DNA of 64,000 nucleotides, taken from the NCBI GenBank assembly GCA_040004035.1, contig JAMPLN010000027.1; one strand, written 5' to 3'. Every line of letters begins with the position of its first letter. Position 1 is the stretch's first letter. Positions 61,349 through 64,000 of this stretch are shown piece after piece. The translations under genes were made by a program, and so were the position numbers. The notes under the pieces are model-generated. The model was given only the letters and a program-made list of their open reading frames with translations. It searched no databases and was not told where the DNA came from. The stretch is from Microcoleus vaginatus_C. Lineage in GTDB: Bacteria; Cyanobacteriota; Cyanobacteriia; Cyanobacteriales; Microcoleaceae.

Positions 61349-61802
61349 TAATCTCGATTTGCTCCAAATGACCCATTGATGTAACGGCTATCTTGACTAG
61401 ATAATGGTCGCTGCCTATCACACGGTAGCAAGCTTCGACCTCTGGAGATTCTTAGAGGAGCGATCGAATCTTATCGGATCGATGGCCAAAAGACTTGATG
61501 GTAATGAATGTGGCGATCAGTAATCCCAGTTTTTATGGGCAGTCCTGGACGCAAAAATTGCTTTCCAACACTATTTGTAGCGGTTAAGGTGGGGTGTACA
61601 CCGTCAAATAGAGTTTATGCGTCCAGGACTATTCATAAAAGCGATCGCACGCCCGCAACAGTCCTTAACTTGACACCAATGCCTAATGCCCAGGGCCCAC
61701 TCCCTACACAAAGGGTCAGTTAGAAAAGCGGCCGGTCTTTGTCCTGCAGATCCCCCTTTCGGATAAGATTAGATACGCAGCAACCAATGAGGACACGATG
61801 TT
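61349..61802. other. Gap between the VOC gene and acpP with a mobile-like element
   Basis: About 450 bases. It contains the inverted-repeat element (61531-61640) and the acpP promoter region. Short frames show no family. Nothing else is recognised. Confidence 0.5.
61531..61640. repeat. Imperfect 23-bp inverted-repeat element
   Basis: TTTTATGGGCAGTCCTGGAC GCA (61531-61553) and TGCGTCCAGGACTATTCATAAAA (61618-61640, given in two parts: TGCGTCCAGGACT and ATTCATAAAA) are inverted; 13 inner bases are exact and TTTTATG/CATAAAA match outside a three-base mismatch. The 110-bp segment has no open frame of note. Confidence 0.6.
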
Positions 61803-62057
61803 ATGAGCCAAGACGACATTTTTGCTAGAGTCCAGAAAATTGTGGCAGAGCAACTGGAAGTCGATAAGAGCGAAGTCAAGCCCGAAGCCAACTTTGCTAA
61901 TGATTTAGGAGCAGATTCCTTAGATACAGTAGAGCTGGTCATGGCCTTGGAAGAAGAGTTTGATATTGAAATTCCCGACGAAGCAGCCGAAGGAATTACT
62001 ACGGTTCAGGCTTCTGTAGATTTCATCAGCAGCAAACTTGCAGCTCCAAAAGCATAA
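61803..62057 (+). CDS. acpP: Acyl carrier protein
   Basis: 84 aa from ATG 61803, with AATGAGGACACG upstream. Carries growing fatty acids on a 4'-phosphopantetheine attached to S39 in GADSLDTVELVMALEEEF. Family length. It is followed by fabF at 98 bases, a standard cyanobacterial pair. Confidence 0.97.
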   Translation: MSQDDIFARVQKIVAEQLEVDKSEVKPEANFANDLGADSLDTVELVMALEEEFDIEIPDEAAEGITTVQASVDFISSKLAAPKA

Positions 62058-62154
62058 AATACCTGTCTTTTCCCCTAAGAGGAGAGAAGTTAGAAAACTG
62101 GAAACTCCTCTTTTGTTCTGCGTTCTGGGTGTTTAATTTTTTGAAACTGAAATC

Positions 62155-63408
62155 ATGACAAATTTAGAGCGTAAGCGCGTTGTTATCACGGGTCTCGGCG
62201 CGATTACACCGATCGGCAATACCTTGTCCGAATATTGGGACGGGTTGCTTGCCGGGAAGAATGGTATAGGCCCGATCACCTTATTCGACCCGTCGCGGCA
62301 CGACTGCCGCTTTGCCGCAGAGGTGAAGGGTTTCGACCCACACGACTATTTAGAGCGCAAGGAAGCAAAGCGGATGGATCGCTTTGCTCAATTTGGGGTG
62401 TCAGCGAGTAAACAAGCTATTGCTGATGCGAAGTTTGAGATTAACGACCTGAACGCAGAACAGGTGGGTGTCATTCTTGGCACTGGCATTGGTGGCCTGA
62501 AGGTTTTGGAAGAGCAGCAAGAGATCTATCTGACTCGCGGCCCCGATCGATGCAGCCCGTTTATGATTCCCATGATGATTGCGAATATGGCCGCGGGGCT
62601 GACGGCGATTCAAACGGGTGCTAAGGGACCGAACTCTTGCACGGTGACGGCCTGTGCGGCCGGGTCAAATGCCGTGGGCGATGCGTTTCGCCTAGTTCAG
62701 GGGGGTTACGCCCAAGCAATGATTTGTGGCGGTACAGAAGCTGCGGTGACACCTTTGTGCGTGGCGGGTTTTGCTGCCGCAAGAGCGCTTTCGACTCGCA
62801 ACGATGACCCGACTCATGCTTCTCGTCCGTTCGATCGCGATCGTGATGGTTTTGTCGTCGGCGAAGGTGCTGGCATTCTGATTCTAGAAGAAATGGAACA
62901 CGCTCTGGCGCGTGGCGCGAAGATTTACGCAGAAATCGTCGGCTACGGTTCAACTTGCGATGCGTATCACATGACTTCTCCGGTACCGGGGGGGGAAGGT
63001 GCGTCACGGGCAATGGCTTTAGCGCTCAAGGATGGGGGTTTGACGCCGGATCAAGTGAGCTATATCAACGCTCACGGCACGAGTACGCTTCCCAACGATT
63101 CTACGGAAACCAAGGCGATTAAAAAGACTTTGGGAGACCATGCTTACAAAGTAGCAATTAGTTCTACCAAGTCGATGACCGGCCATCTTTTGGGCGGTTC
63201 TGGGGGCATTGAGGCGGTGGCGACGGTAATGTCGATCGCCAATGACAAAATCCCGCCGACAATTAACCTGGAAAATCCCGATCCAGAGTGCGATTTGGAC
63301 TATGTTCCTCATACAAGCCGCGATCTAAAAGTTGATGTGGCGCTGTCGAATTCCTTTGGATTTGGCGGCCACAACGTGACTCTGGCATTCAAGAAGTTTG
63401 TTCAGTAG
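62155..63408 (+). CDS. fabF: 3-oxoacyl-ACP synthase II
   Basis: 417 aa from ATG 62155. Elongates fatty acids by condensation with malonyl-ACP. Catalytic segments: VTACAAGSNAVGDAF (Cys), NAHGTSTLPND (His) and MTGHLLGGSGGIEAV (His), plus the C-terminal NSFGFGGHNVTLAF. Full family length. It ends at a strong hairpin. Confidence 0.97.
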   Translation: MTNLERKRVVITGLGAITPIGNTLSEYWDGLLAGKNGIGPITLFDPSRHDCRFAAEVKGFDPHDYLERKEAKRMDRFAQFGVSASKQAIADAKFEINDLNAEQVGVILGTGIGGLKVLEEQQEIYLTRGPDRCSPFMIPMMIANMAAGLTAIQTGAKGPNSCTVTACAAGSNAVGDAFRLVQGGYAQAMICGGTEAAVTPLCVAGFAAARALSTRNDDPTHASRPFDRDRDGFVVGEGAGILILEEMEHALARGAKIYAEIVGYGSTCDAYHMTSPVPGGEGASRAMALALKDGGLTPDQVSYINAHGTSTLPNDSTETKAIKKTLGDHAYKVAISSTKSMTGHLLGGSGGIEAVATVMSIANDKIPPTINLENPDPECDLDYVPHTSRDLKVDVALSNSFGFGGHNVTLAFKKFVQ

Positions 63409-63431
63409 CGGGTAATCCGAAATCGAGAGTT

Positions 63432-63466
63432 AAAAGGTGAAAAATTAATTTTTCACCTTTTATTTT
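63432..63466 (+). terminator. Terminator of fabF
   Basis: AAAAGGTGAAAAATT and AATTTTTCACCTTTT form a ~14-pair stem about 25 bases after the fabF stop, followed by a T-rich tail (ATTTTTA). Confidence 0.8.
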
Positions 63467-63788
63467 TAGATTGGGCGATCAGCTATTAAGTAAATCAACT
63501 TAACTCAACCTAAAATGCGATCGCGCGTTAGAGCCACGCAACACTTTAACTGCTGCCGGGTTCTGGATATTCTGTTTTTGGATTAGCTGTTGCTAATATC
63601 ATGTCCGGGCGAGCGCTTGACTCAAAACGCTTACTTGTCATGAGTCAAGCGCAACGAAGTAAGCGCGTTGCCGAAAGGGCGAGATTCTTCAGTTCCTTCA
63701 GGACTCTGAATGATAACTACTCAAGCCGATTTGATATCACTTAGTTTTTTAATAGAAGGAGAACTTTAAAAATCTTTTTTCTCCAAAC

Positions 63789-63820
63789 AAAAAGCGCCCC
63801 TATTACTAGGAGCGCTTTTT
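63789..63820 (-). terminator. Terminator of psbA
   Basis: AAAAAGCGCCCCT ATTACT AGGAGCGCTTTTT, a strong stem 20 bases beyond the psbA stop on the minus strand, with T run in that direction (reverse complement ends TTTTT). Confidence 0.88.
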
Positions 63821-63839
63821 GTTAATCGATAGCTAAAAC

Positions 63840-64000
63840 TTAGCCATTGATAGAAGGAGCAACCAAAGCTACAGGAGTTGTCTCACCAGCAGCCAAATCA
63901 AGCGGGAAGTTGTGAGCATTGCGCTCGTGCATTACTTCCATACCCAAGTTAGCGCGGTTGATGACATCAGCCCAAGTATTGATCACACGACCTTGAGAGT
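63840..64000 (-). CDS. psbA: Photosystem II D1 protein, C-terminal end (runs off the right edge)
   Basis: Minus strand, stop TAA at 63840-63842. The visible residues read TLQGRVINTWADVINRANLG then MEVMHERNAHNFPLDLA and AGETTPVALVAPSING, the D1 carboxy terminus with the Mn-ligand His in MHERNAHNFPLDL and the processed tail after Ala. Only the last ~53 residues are inside the window. Cyanobacteria have several psbA copies; which one this is cannot be told. Confidence 0.97.
   Translation of the reverse strand, partial: SQGRVINTWADVINRANLGMEVMHERNAHNFPLDLAAGETTPVALVAPSING

Larger units (their letters stand above)
63409..63839. other. Gap between fabF and psbA with palindromes
   Basis: About 430 bases. 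After the fabF hairpin it has the palindrome GCGCTTGACTC ... GAGTCAAGCGC (63613-63652) and GCGCAACGAAGTAAGCGCGT, then AT-rich sequence and the psbA terminator. No gene. Confidence 0.5.

Noticed and set aside
1..64000. tRNA, rRNA, tmRNA, RNase P and 6S RNA genes
   Set aside because: No recognisable cloverleaf or conserved core for any of them was seen by reading both strands; a covariance search could still find weak candidates.

Overview
The window is a stretch of cyanobacterial chromosome. It carries psbH, psbN, psaC and the 3' end of psbA, a panC-cmk fusion, an AgrE/ArgZ-type arginine dihydrolase, COP23, DUF3146 and DUF29 proteins, and many copies of the GCGATCGC (HIP1) octamer. Phytochrome-like and multi-PAS sensors, AAA-like/WD40 and TIR proteins, Uma2 nucleases and many short dispersed repeats point to a filamentous, Oscillatoria/Microcoleus-like genome. 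That placement is inference. No rRNA, tRNA, CRISPR array or intact transposase was found.

Layout. 1-5.0 kb: start of an ABC-F ATPase, a PIN-domain protein, a decayed AraC regulator, a DUF4342 protein, an AMIN/beta-lactamase-fold protein and two small genes. 5.3-11.7 kb: an accessory block with a TIR-AAA_35 protein, a 39-aa membrane peptide, a Uma2 nuclease, a 5-formyl-THF cyclo-ligase and an AAA_35-WD40 protein. 11.7-21.2 kb: COP23, an HNH nuclease, a DHH phosphoesterase, a large cyanobacteriochrome-type diguanylate cyclase, SixA phosphatase and citrate synthase. 21.6-31 kb: DUF29, arginine dihydrolase/ornithine cyclodeaminase, a REC-PAS-GAF-PAS-histidine kinase, a GT2 glycosyltransferase and argG. 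31-40 kb: a DUF697 GTPase, a CPBP protease, an SLH-like secreted protein, the psbH / tatA-pth-DUF3146 cluster with divergent psbN, the tight pair aroC-MBL hydrolase and a Wzz-like protein. 40-52 kb: a class II aldolase, a coupled pair of unknown genes, a STAS protein, DedA, purM, RlpA, panC-cmk, a polysaccharide deacetylase, a Uma2 relic and a renalase-like oxidoreductase. 52-64 kb: YaaW, O-antigen ligase, glmS, psaC, an HdrB-like protein, a patch of unfamiliar and broken genes with a VOC protein, then acpP-fabF and the end of psbA.

Most of the core is housekeeping (arginine/nitrogen, aromatic, purine, CoA/pyrimidine, fatty acid and amino-sugar synthesis; photosystem subunits). Between these genes lie long gaps holding several short elements with terminal inverted repeats. 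One of them is a family with ends close to ACATCTTGCACCATT, seen in four places. The least ordinary items are the DXCF cyanobacteriochrome domain fused to a diguanylate cyclase, the TIR-AAA_35 protein whose expected catalytic Glu appears to be Gln, several tiny membrane-peptide genes, and the short inverted-repeat elements. I see no compelling evidence for a wholly new multi-gene system.
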